A DNA stretch of 63,341 bases from Clostridiales bacterium (GCA_018371275.1 JAHALF010000012.1:1-63341), one strand, 5' to 3'; positions 50,528-60,069 are shown, counted from the first letter of the stretch. Notes: generated by a model not told the origin, from the sequence alone. Made by a program: numbers and translations.

Positions 50528-51883
50528 TTAAATACTTTCTTTTACTATACTTAATTTTTCTAATTTTTTTAATCTCATAAAATATGCTGGAACAACTATT
50601 AATGCACCACCTGTCCATGCTACTGGACAAGCAAGTGAAATACCTAAATATCCTAGTCCTATTAACCCTATTGCTACTAATACTCTACCTACTAATTCTA
50701 CAATACTGGCTATAAGTGGGAAAATAGCATCCCCCATACCTTGTATAGAGCTTCTATAAAGTATTAAAAGCATAAGAGGTATAAAGAAAGAACAAGCCCA
50801 GAATAAATATAACCTTACATATTCTGTAACTAAAGTTTTGTCTTCACCTTCTTGTATGAATAAATTAATAAGAGGTATGTTAAAAATATATATTATAGCA
50901 CTGCATATTAATGCTAAAATTATACCTATTATAGTCATTTTCTTCATGCCCTCTTTTATTCTATCTATCTTACCAGCCCCAAGATTTTGCCCTGTATATG
51001 TAGTACCTGCAATACCAAGTGTAGAAAATGGTTGTATAGCAAGTTGCTCTATCCTACAACATATTGTATAACTTGCAACAGCTATTGTGCCCAGAGTATT
51101 TACAGCACTTTGTAATAATATACTACCTATAGCTATTACAGAATATTGGAAAGCCATAGGAAAACCAATAGTTAAAAGAAGATTAGCCGATTTTTGTTTA
51201 TAAGAAAAATCTTCCTTTTTCATTCTTAATATTTCAAATTTTTTATACATGTAAATAGCACATAATAAAGCTGAAACACCTTGAGATATAATAGTTGCTA
51301 GTGCTGCACCTGCAACTCCCATATTAAAAGATAATATAAATAAAAAGTCTAAAACAATATTTAAAAATGACGCTACTATTAGAAAGTATAATGGTGTTTT
51401 AGCATCTCCTAAAGACCTTAATATACTAGCTGTCATATTATAAGCCATATTAGTAACAAGACCTGCTAATATTATTATCATATAATCATATGCATGTTGA
51501 TATATATCTTCTGGAGTTTTAGTAACTATTAGTAATGGTCCTAATCCAATTGTAGATATTATAGTTAAAATAATTGCTACACCAAGAGTAAGATATATAC
51601 TCATAGCTACAAAATGTCTTACTCTTTTAGGGTCATTAGCACCAAATGCTTGCGCTATTGGTACAGCAAATCCACTAGTCATACCCATAGCAAACCCTAG
51701 TATAAAAAAGTTTATAGCACCAGTAGAACCAACCCCTGCTAAAGCTTGTGTTCCTACATATTTACCTACAATTATAGTATCCACCATACTATATAATTGT
51801 TGAAATATATTACCAATAAGAAGTGGTATAATAAATTTTATAACCAATTTTGTAGGATTACCTACTGTCATATCATTAGTCAT
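50528..51883 (-). CDS. MATE-family efflux transporter
   Basis: Na+- or H+-coupled multidrug/toxin exporter of 451 residues with twelve predicted membrane helices in two related halves. The N-terminal IKFIIPLLIGNIFQQLYSMVDTIIVGKYVG and SLGDAKTPLYFLIVASFLNIVLDFLFI blocks are typical of the NorM/DinF-like group common in Clostridia. It is sandwiched between a HAD phosphatase and an aldehyde dehydrogenase with 1-3 base gaps, so one operon is likely. Substrate unknown. Confidence 0.92.
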   Translation of the reverse strand: MTNDMTVGNPTKLVIKFIIPLLIGNIFQQLYSMVDTIIVGKYVGTQALAGVGSTGAINFFILGFAMGMTSGFAVPIAQAFGANDPKRVRHFVAMSIYLTLGVAIILTIISTIGLGPLLIVTKTPEDIYQHAYDYMIIILAGLVTNMAYNMTASILRSLGDAKTPLYFLIVASFLNIVLDFLFILSFNMGVAGAALATIISQGVSALLCAIYMYKKFEILRMKKEDFSYKQKSANLLLTIGFPMAFQYSVIAIGSILLQSAVNTLGTIAVASYTICCRIEQLAIQPFSTLGIAGTTYTGQNLGAGKIDRIKEGMKKMTIIGIILALICSAIIYIFNIPLINLFIQEGEDKTLVTEYVRLYLFWACSFFIPLMLLILYRSSIQGMGDAIFPLIASIVELVGRVLVAIGLIGLGYLGISLACPVAWTGGALIVVPAYFMRLKKLEKLSIVKESI

Positions 51884-51886
51884 CTC

Positions 51887-52681
51887 TTAACCCTCACTAA
51901 AAAATTTATTATAAATTTCTTTTAAAGTTTCTATTACATCTTTACAAGTGTAATTTGCAACTTTTTTAACATCTTCGTGTGCATCTTCCATAGCATAGCT
52001 ATACTTTGCATCAGATAACATTTCTATATCATTAAAGTTATCACCAAAAGCAACTGTTTCATCACTAGAAACATTTATAACTTTTTGTAAAAGTCTTATA
52101 GCATTTCCCTTATGGGTATCTAAGTTCATAAAGTCATACCAAGTATGCCCAGATACTGTATGCTGAAATTTATCACCAAAATCTTTTATAAAATATTGTA
52201 CTATTTCATCATTTACTCCACCTTCATTAAATAAAGATACTTTTACAATGTCTTGGTCTATTTCATCAAAAGATTTTATTAATGTAATATTATTTTGTAT
52301 CTCATTACCTATTAATTTATCAAAATCTTTTGATTTTGGCATAATATATGTTGTATGCTCCCCAGATATAAATAATTCCAAATTATCTTTATCTAATATT
52401 TTTTTAGATAGTCTTTTGGCTAAATCTACATCTATTGCAGATTTATATAACATTTTATTATTATATAAAACTATTGCCCCATTTTCTGCAATATATCCTA
52501 TTTTATCCCCAACTGGCTCAAATATTTTTTGCAAATTATAAAGCTGGCGTCCACTTGCTGCAAAAAAAAGTACATTTTTTTTATAAAATTTTTCTATTAA
52601 ATCAAATAACTCTGGTTGTATAGGATCAGCATAACCTTTAAGAAGCGTCCCATCTATATCACAAGTAATAAGCTTTATCAT
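51887..52681 (-). CDS. Cof-type HAD-superfamily sugar phosphatase
   Basis: Magnesium-dependent phosphatase of the HAD IIB/Cof group, 264 residues. Motif I is CDIDGTLLKG with the nucleophile Asp; ASGRQLYNLQKIF is motif II; and VAFGDNFNDIEML is motif IV with the metal aspartates. It is cytoplasmic and probably dephosphorylates sugar phosphates or flavin/pyridoxal intermediates. It lies between mgsA and the MATE gene; an association with methylglyoxal handling is possible but not shown. Confidence 0.9.
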   Translation of the reverse strand: MIKLITCDIDGTLLKGYADPIQPELFDLIEKFYKKNVLFFAASGRQLYNLQKIFEPVGDKIGYIAENGAIVLYNNKMLYKSAIDVDLAKRLSKKILDKDNLELFISGEHTTYIMPKSKDFDKLIGNEIQNNITLIKSFDEIDQDIVKVSLFNEGGVNDEIVQYFIKDFGDKFQHTVSGHTWYDFMNLDTHKGNAIRLLQKVINVSSDETVAFGDNFNDIEMLSDAKYSYAMEDAHEDVKKVANYTCKDVIETLKEIYNKFFSEG

Positions 52682-52698
52682 TTTCTTCTCCTTTAAAA

Positions 52699-53169
52699 CT
52701 ATAATGTTTTTGCTCTATTTTCAACATTTTTTTGAAAATTTAAAACTTTATGGTCATAATCTTCATTCATAAATTTAGATGTTATCATAAAATCTGCTGA
52801 AGATTTATTATTTGCAATAGGTAAATCATAAACTTGGGCTATACGAAGAAGTGCTTTAACATCTGGATCGTGGGGTTGAGCTGTTAATGGGTCTGAAAAA
52901 AATACTATAAAATCTATTACACCTTCCACTATTTTTGCACCTATTTGTTGATCTCCACCTAAAGGTCCGCTATTAAATCCCTTTACTTTAAGTCCTGTAT
53001 TATCTGTTATCATTCTTGCTGTTGTACCAGTTCCATAAAGCTTATGATTTTCTAATACATCTTTATATTTTTTACACCATTCTATAAGTTCATTTTTTTT
53101 ATTATCGTGAGCTATAAGAGCTATATTTTTTTGTTTTTTTATAGTTAATGTAACATATTCATCTAACAT
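52699..53169 (-). CDS. mgsA: Methylglyoxal synthase
   Basis: Converts dihydroxyacetone phosphate to methylglyoxal and phosphate, an overflow bypass of glycolysis; 156 residues. IALIAHDNKKNELI, LYGTGTTARMI, SGPLGGDQQIGA and FFSDPLTAQPHDPDVKALLRIA are family blocks, with the catalytic Asp in the third. It is cytoplasmic. It is followed by HAD, MATE and aldehyde dehydrogenase genes; the last might serve aldehyde removal. Confidence 0.95.
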   Translation of the reverse strand: MLDEYVTLTIKKQKNIALIAHDNKKNELIEWCKKYKDVLENHKLYGTGTTARMITDNTGLKVKGFNSGPLGGDQQIGAKIVEGVIDFIVFFSDPLTAQPHDPDVKALLRIAQVYDLPIANNKSSADFMITSKFMNEDYDHKVLNFQKNVENRAKTL

Positions 53170-53204
53170 AAATTTCCCCTATTCTATTTGTATTTTTCTT
53201 CTAT

Positions 53205-53522
53205 TTAAATTAATGAATAAATAAGTGTTGCAAATATTGATGCAACTAATATGATTTTAAATATAAACCAATTTATTTTTTTGTAATAAATAAGCAAAAT
53301 AGATAATAAAGGTAATATACTTAAAACTAAAGAAAATATCTTCTTAAATATTTCATTATCTGGAAAACTTGTAAAAGCTAAATATCCTATACACATTGAT
53401 AATATAATCATTAAAAATATTACTATTTTTTGAAGTATTGTATTTTTTATAGTAAAAATGCCTATTGTACCTACTATAACTAAAGCAAATATAATACAAT
53501 ATAAAATAAGTAAAGCTGCCAT
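53205..53522 (-). CDS. Small four-helix membrane protein of unknown function
   Basis: A 105-residue hydrophobic protein with four predicted membrane helices (about 4-25, 31-50, 62-80, 86-104) and few charges. AAGGAGG before ATG supports translation. It is upstream of mgsA by 35 bases on the same strand. No domain or conserved motif was recognised. A role in membrane stress is conceivable but cannot be argued from sequence. Confidence 0.6.
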   Translation of the reverse strand: MAALLILYCIIFALVIVGTIGIFTIKNTILQKIVIFLMIILSMCIGYLAFTSFPDNEIFKKIFSLVLSILPLLSILLIYYKKINWFIFKIILVASIFATLIYSLI

Positions 53523-53615
53523 ATAAATCCTCCTTATAAAATTATAGTAAATTTTATTTTTATATTACTATATATCTTTATAAAAATCAATATTATTTTT
53601 GTTTAACTAATAAAG

Positions 53616-53655
53616 TATCATAAGGCTGTAAACAAATGTTTACAGCCTTATGATA
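53616..53655 (-). terminator. Terminator of the oligopeptide transporter operon
   Basis: A 19-bp perfect stem (53616-53634 with 53637-53655) lies ten bases beyond the oppF stop, GC-richer in its centre (GGCTGTAAAC), followed on the minus strand by a modest T-rich tract. Confidence 0.8.
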
Positions 53656-53665
53656 TAATTTTTTA

Positions 53666-54649
53666 TTATTCTTGAGAATATAAATGACAAGCAGTATAAT
53701 GACCATTTCCATAATCTTTCCAAACAGGAGCTTTTTCTTTACAAATATCCATACAATTAGGACATCTAGTATGAAACTTACAGCCTTTTGGAGGATTAGA
53801 AGCAGAAGGTATATCCCCCTCTAATATTATTCTATTCATTTTTTTATCTGGATCTGGTATAGGTACAGCACTTAAAAGTGCTCGTGTATAAGGATGTTTT
53901 GGATTACTAAATATTTGTTCTTTAGTAGCAAGTTCAACTAGACTACCTAAATACATAACACCTACTGTATCTGCTAAATATTCTACAACTGACAAGTCGT
54001 GGGATATAAATAAATAAGTCAATCCATTTTTTGTTTGTAAATCTTTCATAAGATTTATAACTTGCGCTTGTATAGAAACGTCTAAAGCAGAAACAGGCTC
54101 ATCTGCTATAACTAACTCTGGACGAAGAGCCAAAGCCCTAGCTATACAAATTCTTTGTCTTTGTCCACCAGAAAACTCGTGAGGATATCTATCTATATAA
54201 TATCTTCTAAGTCCACATTCTTCCATAATCTGTAATATATAATCTTTAAGCCTATCTTTATCTACAAGATTATGTTCGCGAACAGCCTCTCCTATTATTT
54301 CTCCAACTGGCATACGAGGGTTTAATGATGAGTATGGGTCTTGGAATATCATTTGTAATTTTGGTCTTAAAGCCTTTAAATCTTTTTTATTTAAGCTAAA
54401 TATATCTTGACCATTTAAAAACGCTTGCCCAGATGTTGGCTCTACAAGTCTTATTAAAGTTCTTCCTATTGTAGTTTTCCCACAACCAGACTCTCCAACA
54501 AGCCCAAATGTTTTTCCCCTTTCTATAGAAAAAGACACACCATCTACAGAACGAACTTTACCAACAGTTTTTTGTAAAATGCCAGCTTTTATAGGATAGT
54601 GTTTTACAAGATTTTTAACCTCCAAAAGAACTCTGTCTTTGTTCTCCAT
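53666..54649 (-). CDS. oppF: Oligopeptide ABC transporter ATP-binding protein OppF
   Basis: ATPase subunit of an oligopeptide importer; 327 residues. Walker A GESGCGKTTIGRTLIRL, Q-loop MIFQDPYSSLNPR, signature LSGGQRQRICIARALALRPEL and Walker B VIADEPVSALDVS are complete. The C-terminal oligopeptide-transporter domain has cysteines in CKFHTRCPNCMDIC and ACHLY. It is the last gene of the operon, two bases after oppD, and probably forms a heterodimer with OppD on the cytoplasmic face. Confidence 0.94.
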   Translation of the reverse strand: MENKDRVLLEVKNLVKHYPIKAGILQKTVGKVRSVDGVSFSIERGKTFGLVGESGCGKTTIGRTLIRLVEPTSGQAFLNGQDIFSLNKKDLKALRPKLQMIFQDPYSSLNPRMPVGEIIGEAVREHNLVDKDRLKDYILQIMEECGLRRYYIDRYPHEFSGGQRQRICIARALALRPELVIADEPVSALDVSIQAQVINLMKDLQTKNGLTYLFISHDLSVVEYLADTVGVMYLGSLVELATKEQIFSNPKHPYTRALLSAVPIPDPDKKMNRIILEGDIPSASNPPKGCKFHTRCPNCMDICKEKAPVWKDYGNGHYTACHLYSQE

Positions 54650-54651
54650 TA

Positions 54652-55791
54652 TTACTCCTCCTTCCTTTCATTATAAAGATGACAAGTAACCTTATGTGTA
54701 TCACTTATATCTGTTAAACTAGGATAAATAGTATCACAAATATCCATACAGTTTTCACACCTATTTTTAAAGAAACAACCAGATGGCATATTTATAGGAT
54801 TAGGAACAGCACCAGGTATAGAATATAATCTCTTTGTACCTTCTTGTAAAACAGGACGAGATTTTAAAAGCCCTCTTGTATAAGGATGTTTTGGGTTTTT
54901 AAATATTTCATTTACATTACCCTTTTCTACAACACGTCCTGCATACATTATAACAACGTAATCTGCCATTTCTGCTACAACACCTAAATCATGTGTTATA
55001 AGCATAATAGACGCATTTATTCTACTTTTTAAATCACGAAGAAGATCCAATATTTGAGCCTGTATAGTAACATCCAAAGCAGTTGTAGGCTCATCTGCAA
55101 CAATAAAGTTTGGTCCACAAGCTAAAGACATTGCTATAACTACTCTTTGACGCATACCTCCTGATAACTCGTGAGGATAACTTTTATATATTTCTTCTAC
55201 ACGAGATATACCAACAGCCTTTAAAAGTTCTAAAGTTCTTTTTTTTCTACCCTCTTTAGTTTCATTTTTATCATGATAATAAATAACTTCTTCTATTTGG
55301 TCACCTATTGTAAATATAGGGTTTAAGCTAGTCATAGGTTCTTGAAATATCATAGATATTTCTCCACCTCTTATTTTACTATGGACACTTTGAGGTATTT
55401 TAGCAAGATTAACTACTTTATCTAATTCTTTACTATTATATCTAATTTCTCCACCAGCTATTTGTCCATGTGGTCCTGGTAAAAGTCCCATAAGAGATAA
55501 ACTAGTAACAGATTTACCACAACCAGATTCTCCAACAACACCAACTGTCTTACCTATAGGTATATCAAAAGATACACCATCTACAGATTTTACAGTACCA
55601 GCATCTGTATAAAAATATGTTTGTAAATTATCAAATTCTATTAAATTATTAGAATTTTTCATTTCTGTGACATACTCTTCTTCTGGTATATTTTTTCTAT
55701 TTTTTTGTTTTATATATTCTTTAAATTTTTGTTTATTAAACTTTTTAATTTCTTTCTCTTTTTGTTTTAATTCCTTTTTATTTAAAGCCAT
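54652..55791 (-). CDS. oppD: Oligopeptide ABC transporter ATP-binding protein OppD
   Basis: Partner ATPase of OppF; about 379 residues. An unusual Lys/Glu/Asn-rich N-terminal extension of about 45 residues comes before the ATPase domain, which contains GESGCGKSVTSLSLMGLL, MIFQEPMTSLNP, LSGGMRQRVVIAM and VADEPTTALDVT. A C-terminal Cys cluster (CFFKNRCENCMDIC) is present. The likely start is ATG 55791, placed with AGGTG six bases upstream; GTG 55800 immediately follows the oppC stop. Confidence 0.93.
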   Translation of the reverse strand: MALNKKELKQKEKEIKKFNKQKFKEYIKQKNRKNIPEEEYVTEMKNSNNLIEFDNLQTYFYTDAGTVKSVDGVSFDIPIGKTVGVVGESGCGKSVTSLSLMGLLPGPHGQIAGGEIRYNSKELDKVVNLAKIPQSVHSKIRGGEISMIFQEPMTSLNPIFTIGDQIEEVIYYHDKNETKEGRKKRTLELLKAVGISRVEEIYKSYPHELSGGMRQRVVIAMSLACGPNFIVADEPTTALDVTIQAQILDLLRDLKSRINASIMLITHDLGVVAEMADYVVIMYAGRVVEKGNVNEIFKNPKHPYTRGLLKSRPVLQEGTKRLYSIPGAVPNPINMPSGCFFKNRCENCMDICDTIYPSLTDISDTHKVTCHLYNERKEE

Positions 55792-55800
55792 ATCTTTCAC

Positions 55801-56796
55801 CTACCTTTTCATTTTAGGGTCAAAGGCATCTCTTAGACCATCACCAACAAAGTTAAAAGCCATTACAAGAAGTAAAATAGCAATACCTGGTGGTAACCAT
55901 ATATTAATATAGTTTTTCATAATAACCGAGTTATTAACTGCATTAACCATATTTCCCCAAGAAGCATAAGGGAAAGATAAACCAACACCTAAGAAACTCA
56001 ACGTAGATTCTGTTAAAATAACACTACCTAAGTCCATTGTAGCCATAACAATTATAATAGAAGTAACATTAGGTATAAGGTGTTTTGTAATTATTCTAGA
56101 TGTTTTAAGACCACAAGCTTTAGCTGCTTGCATATATTCCATTTCACGTATAGATAAAATTTGTCCTCTAACAAGCCTTGCAACAGACGCCCATTTTAAA
56201 GCACCCATTATTATCATAAGTACATATATTTTTTGCTGTGATGGTACTTTCATACTAGCCATAACACCTGATATCATAAGCATAAGAGGTAAAAATGGTA
56301 TACAATAAAAAACATCTACAAGACGCATTATAACCATATCTACCCATTTACCATAATAGCCAGCTATACCTCCGAGAGCTACACCTATTAAAAGTTCTAA
56401 TATAACAACACAAAAACCAAACATTAAAGATATTCTACCACCATACATAAGACGTGTAAAGACATCTCTACCATCAGCATCTGTACCTAAAAGATGCTTA
56501 CTAGAAATAGGTGCTTTTAAGTTAAGCTCTAATCCATCTTTTGATACACTACCCTCTTCAGAAGATGTAGCATCATTCATACTAATTTCTGTTCCATTAG
56601 CATCTTTATAAAAAATTTCATACTCCCCGTAAGGTGAGAAAAATGGTCCTATTAAACAAAATATTAATATAAAACCTATAATAACTAAACCTACTACTGC
56701 TAACTTATTTTTTAAAAATCTTTTCATTATTAAAGCACCAGGAGTCTGTATAGCTGTTATATGTTCTTGTTCATCTCTTTCTTTTAAATCTTCCAT
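55801..56796 (-). CDS. oppC: Oligopeptide ABC transporter permease OppC
   Basis: Membrane channel subunit of 331 residues, six helices. The N-terminal helix is followed by a hydrophilic extracellular insert (about residues 55-110), then the BPD_transp domain with LLGTDADGRDVFTRLMYGGR and the ATPase-docking EAA loop EYMQAAKACGLKTSRIITKHLIPN. The start is set at ATG 56796, eleven bases from AGGAGG; TTG at 56805 is too near that site. It lies between oppB and oppD. Confidence 0.93.
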   Translation of the reverse strand: MEDLKERDEQEHITAIQTPGALIMKRFLKNKLAVVGLVIIGFILIFCLIGPFFSPYGEYEIFYKDANGTEISMNDATSSEEGSVSKDGLELNLKAPISSKHLLGTDADGRDVFTRLMYGGRISLMFGFCVVILELLIGVALGGIAGYYGKWVDMVIMRLVDVFYCIPFLPLMLMISGVMASMKVPSQQKIYVLMIIMGALKWASVARLVRGQILSIREMEYMQAAKACGLKTSRIITKHLIPNVTSIIIVMATMDLGSVILTESTLSFLGVGLSFPYASWGNMVNAVNNSVIMKNYINIWLPPGIAILLLVMAFNFVGDGLRDAFDPKMKR

Positions 56797-56816
56797 AACA
56801 ATCAAATCCTCCTGCT

Positions 56817-57785
56817 CTAATTATATCTAACCCTTGGGTCAGCTACGGCATATAATATATCTGAAAGTAAAGTTCCTAAAAGCGTTAAAACAGCTAAAAA
56901 CATAAAATAACCCATTAAGAAAGGAATATCTCCTTGATTAACAGCCTTTAATGCTATATTACCAAGCCCATCTATAGAAAACAAACCTTCTGTTATAATA
57001 GCACCTGCAAATAATGATGGTAAGCTACCGCCTATCATTGTTATAATAGGTATTAATGTATTTCTAAAAGCGTGTTTTCCTATAACAACATTTTCTGGAA
57101 CACCTTTAGCACGTGCTGTTCTAACATAATCTGCACTTAAAACCTCTAACATATTATTTCTTGTATATCTAAGCCAAGCTCCCATACTTGTTACAACAAA
57201 CACTATTATTGGTAATATAAAATGTTTTCCCATATCTAATATAAGTGGAATGCCTTCTAAATTTTTACGTGCAGTAACCATACCTTGTAAAGGTAATATT
57301 CCTAAATCTACAGCAAATATTTTTTGTAATACTGCTGCAAAAAAGAAAGATGGAAGTGATATTCCTGCAAGAGCAAAAGCAACTATAGAATAATCCGTTT
57401 TAGAATATTGTTTTGTTGCAGCAATAGTCCCTAAAGGCAATGCAATCGCAACCTGTATAACAAATGCTATAAAAGATAACCAAAATGATACCCACATTCT
57501 ATCTTTTATAACTTTTGTAACTGGTTGTTGAAATACAAAAGATGTACCAAAATCACCTTTTAAAGCAGCTAATGCCCAATCTATATACCCCTCAAAAAGC
57601 CCTTTATCTATACCATAGAGTTCTTTTAATTTTTGTTTCATCTCTTCTGTTATAGATGGATTACCAGATGTAACTGTTGTTACAAAATCTCCTGGCATAA
57701 AATAAATTATAGAATATAACAAAAATGAAACTCCAACAAGAACAATAAGACTTATTAAAATTCTTCTTATTATATATTGCTTCAT
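56817..57785 (-). CDS. oppB: Oligopeptide ABC transporter permease OppB
   Basis: Channel partner of OppC; 322 residues, six helices. The N-terminal region IIRRILISLIVLVGVSFLLYSIIYFMPGD and the EAA loop ADYVRTARAKGVPENVVIGKHAFRN are typical of the OppB/DppB type. It begins the oppB-C-D-F part of the operon, separated from oppA by 288 bases with two hairpins. Confidence 0.94.
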   Translation of the reverse strand: MKQYIIRRILISLIVLVGVSFLLYSIIYFMPGDFVTTVTSGNPSITEEMKQKLKELYGIDKGLFEGYIDWALAALKGDFGTSFVFQQPVTKVIKDRMWVSFWLSFIAFVIQVAIALPLGTIAATKQYSKTDYSIVAFALAGISLPSFFFAAVLQKIFAVDLGILPLQGMVTARKNLEGIPLILDMGKHFILPIIVFVVTSMGAWLRYTRNNMLEVLSADYVRTARAKGVPENVVIGKHAFRNTLIPIITMIGGSLPSLFAGAIITEGLFSIDGLGNIALKAVNQGDIPFLMGYFMFLAVLTLLGTLLSDILYAVADPRVRYN

Positions 57786-57944
57786 TAAAAACCTTCCTTT
57801 CTTTTATATATTATTTTTAACCTATAAAAAATTAAAGATATAGCAAAATTACCTTCTAAAATAATTAGATGGTAAAATTTAACTTTTAATCCTTATATTA
57901 TTATATTTATAAAAATATATAATTATCTATCTTTATTATAAATT

Positions 57945-58022
57945 AAGACGCTTCTGAAAACTAAAAAACAAACTTATATATTATGTATATAATTATTTTA
58001 GCATAGCTTTCAGAAACGTCTT
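57945..58022 (-). repeat. Long imperfect hairpin between oppA and oppB
   Basis: AAGACGCTTCTGAAA (57945-57959) pairs with TTTCAGAAACGTCTT (58008-58022) with one mismatch, and the inner CTAAAA (57961-57966) with TTTTAG (57996-58001). It lies in the oppA-oppB gap. It could be an RNA-processing or attenuating structure; a terminator T tract is not obvious. Confidence 0.65.
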
Positions 58023-58024
58023 AT

Positions 58025-58066
58025 AATTTTTAACTATCCTTATATATATAAGGATAGTTAAAAATT
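58025..58066 (-). terminator. Perfect 42-base palindrome after oppA
   Basis: Positions 58025-58066 are a perfect palindrome (21-bp stem, CCTTATATATATAAGG centre) ending seven bases from the oppA stop, with T-rich ends. It probably terminates part of the transcripts so that the binding protein is made in excess of the transporter. Confidence 0.8.
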
Positions 58067-58073
58067 TAAAAAC

Positions 58074-59795
58074 CTACTTCATTTCTATAACATGATATTC
58101 ATCTCTAAATGTATGATATGGAGATTCTGTTCTATAAACTGTGTCTATTTTTAAATTATCACTAAAGATATTAAGATTTTTTCTTTGATAAACTGGCATA
58201 ACAACTGCATTTTCCATAATTAAATCAAGCTCTTTAGCAACCAACTCTTTTCTTTCTTCTAAATCTAAAGTAGTAGCTACTTGTTCTAAAAGTTTATCTA
58301 CCTCTGGATCTTTTAAATTATATCTATTAGATCCTGAACCATCTGCCGAAGAACTATGGAATATTTGTGTTAAATCTGCATGATTAGAATTACCCCAAGC
58401 AAGAACAAACATATCTAAATCTCCGCTATTCATTCTATCTGATAAAACATTAAATTGTAAATCAGATACAATAAGCTCAGCACCCATTTCTTCCATATCA
58501 TTTTTCATTTGAGAAAAAATACCTGCTGTTGGATGAGATTTTAAATCACCTACACCAACCTCAACTTTAAGTTGATTACCATTTGCATCTACAAGCTTAC
58601 CATTTGCATCTTTTTTATATCCTGCTGCAGTAAAATATTCTAATGCTTTAGCTTTATCATATGTATAATATGGTTTTGCATCTTGAGGGTATTCTGCTAA
58701 AGTGCTAGTCATAGGTCTTTCTAAAACTTCTGCTAAATCACCAAAATATGATTTTACAGCTGGTTCTCTATTCATAAGGTGCATCAAACCTTTTCTTACG
58801 TTTATATCTGTTATACGATTAGCATTTATACCAATATAACCATAACCGTTGTTATCTGTTAAATTATATTCAATACCCTCTGTTTCAAGCCTTGCCATAA
58901 TTTCTTTATCTGCTGCTGGATCTGTAACATCTACTTCTCCATTAGCTACAACATCAACTTTATTAGCCTCTGCAACAACTTGGAATTTTAAATTAGGTGT
59001 TTTTGGAGCACCTTTAAAATAATTAGGGTTAGATTCTAATGTAGCTATATTGTTTTCATAACTTTTAAATATATAAGGACCACTTCCCATAGGTAATGAA
59101 TTTCTAGATTTTGGAACAGTCATATCACCTTTTTTAAATTCTGTTCCATCATCTCCTACACCATAATAGTGTTTAGGCATAATAGGTTGCTGTGCAAGTT
59201 GTTTATCCCCAATAATATTTACACCATCTATAGTTACAGTACAAGTTAAATCATCAACTTTTTTAATACCTGATATTTCTGTAACTGCATCTCCACCTTC
59301 TTTATATTCTTTAAGACCTACTATGTTTAAAGTATTAAGTGTACTCATACCGTCATAAGCTGGGTCTAATAATACATATAATCCAAAAATATAATCATCT
59401 ATTGTAACTGGTTTGCCATCTGAGAAAGTAAGCCCTTCTTGTAATTTTATTGTGTACTCAACCTGCTTAACATTTCCTGCATCATCTTTAATTTCTTTAA
59501 AGGATATATTACCAGCATCATCAATAAGGTTATTATCATCATCTACAATAGAAACTTGTGAGAAAACAGGCCCAAATATATAACTATCAAATGCTGTTGA
59601 ATAGAAAAATGGATTAAATATACCATTAAGCTCATTTACTCCTACAACCATTGTATCAAATTCAGATTTAGTTTCTGATTGAACTTGTTCAGTAGAAACA
59701 TTTGCATCTCCTGTAGTATTACTAGAACTACAAGCCACTAATGATAGTGTCATAGTTCCTATAAGTGTCATTGCTAAAAATTTTTTAAATTTCAT
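58074..59795 (-). CDS. oppA: Oligopeptide ABC transporter substrate-binding lipoprotein OppA
   Basis: Peptide-binding lipoprotein of the SBP_bac_5 family; 573 residues. A signal peptide with the lipobox LVAC is followed by a Ser/Asn/Thr-rich linker and the mature domain with YTIKLQEGLTFSDGKPVTIDDY, MGSGPYIFKSY, DINVRKGLMHLMNREP and VNLK-like C-terminal region. The start is ATG 59795, eight bases after GAGGAGG, and not the preceding TTG. It is first in the operon behind a consensus promoter and is followed by two hairpins before oppB. Confidence 0.93.
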   Translation of the reverse strand: MKFKKFLAMTLIGTMTLSLVACSSSNTTGDANVSTEQVQSETKSEFDTMVVGVNELNGIFNPFFYSTAFDSYIFGPVFSQVSIVDDDNNLIDDAGNISFKEIKDDAGNVKQVEYTIKLQEGLTFSDGKPVTIDDYIFGLYVLLDPAYDGMSTLNTLNIVGLKEYKEGGDAVTEISGIKKVDDLTCTVTIDGVNIIGDKQLAQQPIMPKHYYGVGDDGTEFKKGDMTVPKSRNSLPMGSGPYIFKSYENNIATLESNPNYFKGAPKTPNLKFQVVAEANKVDVVANGEVDVTDPAADKEIMARLETEGIEYNLTDNNGYGYIGINANRITDINVRKGLMHLMNREPAVKSYFGDLAEVLERPMTSTLAEYPQDAKPYYTYDKAKALEYFTAAGYKKDANGKLVDANGNQLKVEVGVGDLKSHPTAGIFSQMKNDMEEMGAELIVSDLQFNVLSDRMNSGDLDMFVLAWGNSNHADLTQIFHSSSADGSGSNRYNLKDPEVDKLLEQVATTLDLEERKELVAKELDLIMENAVVMPVYQRKNLNIFSDNLKIDTVYRTESPYHTFRDEYHVIEMK

Positions 59796-59909
59796 TTGCA
59801 AATCCTCCTCGCCTATTATATTTTTAATTATATATATACAAAATTTTAAAATATATATACAAATTAATTCTTATTATTATATTTTGATTTTTGTTTTAAT
59901 ATGAAGTAG

Positions 59910-59938
59910 ATTATATAAGTAAAACAAAAAAATGTCAA
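59910..59938 (-). promoter_or_regulatory. Perfect consensus promoter of oppA
   Basis: On the minus strand TTGACA (plus 59933-59938), a 17-base spacer and TATAAT (plus 59910-59915) match the SigA consensus at every position. The leader to the oppA start is about 105 bases. The -35 box lies inside the inverted repeat at 59928-59980, a candidate regulatory site. Confidence 0.85.
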
Positions 59939-59980
59939 TTAAAAATATAATTTTTATTATAATTCTTAATTGACATTTTT
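59928..59980. repeat. 15-bp inverted repeat overlapping the oppA -35 box
   Basis: AAAAATGTCAATTAA (59928-59942) and TTAATTGACATTTTT (59966-59980) are exact inverted copies separated by 23 AT-rich bases. A second TTGACATTTTT-like copy (TTGACATTTTTC) follows at once on the plus strand. It may be an operator pair or a hairpin. Confidence 0.6.
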
Positions 59981-60069
59981 GACATTTTTCTATATTAATA
60001 CTAGTCTTTATTATTATACTTAACATATATATATTTTTTATATTTTAAATAAGTATATTTTTTATATAT

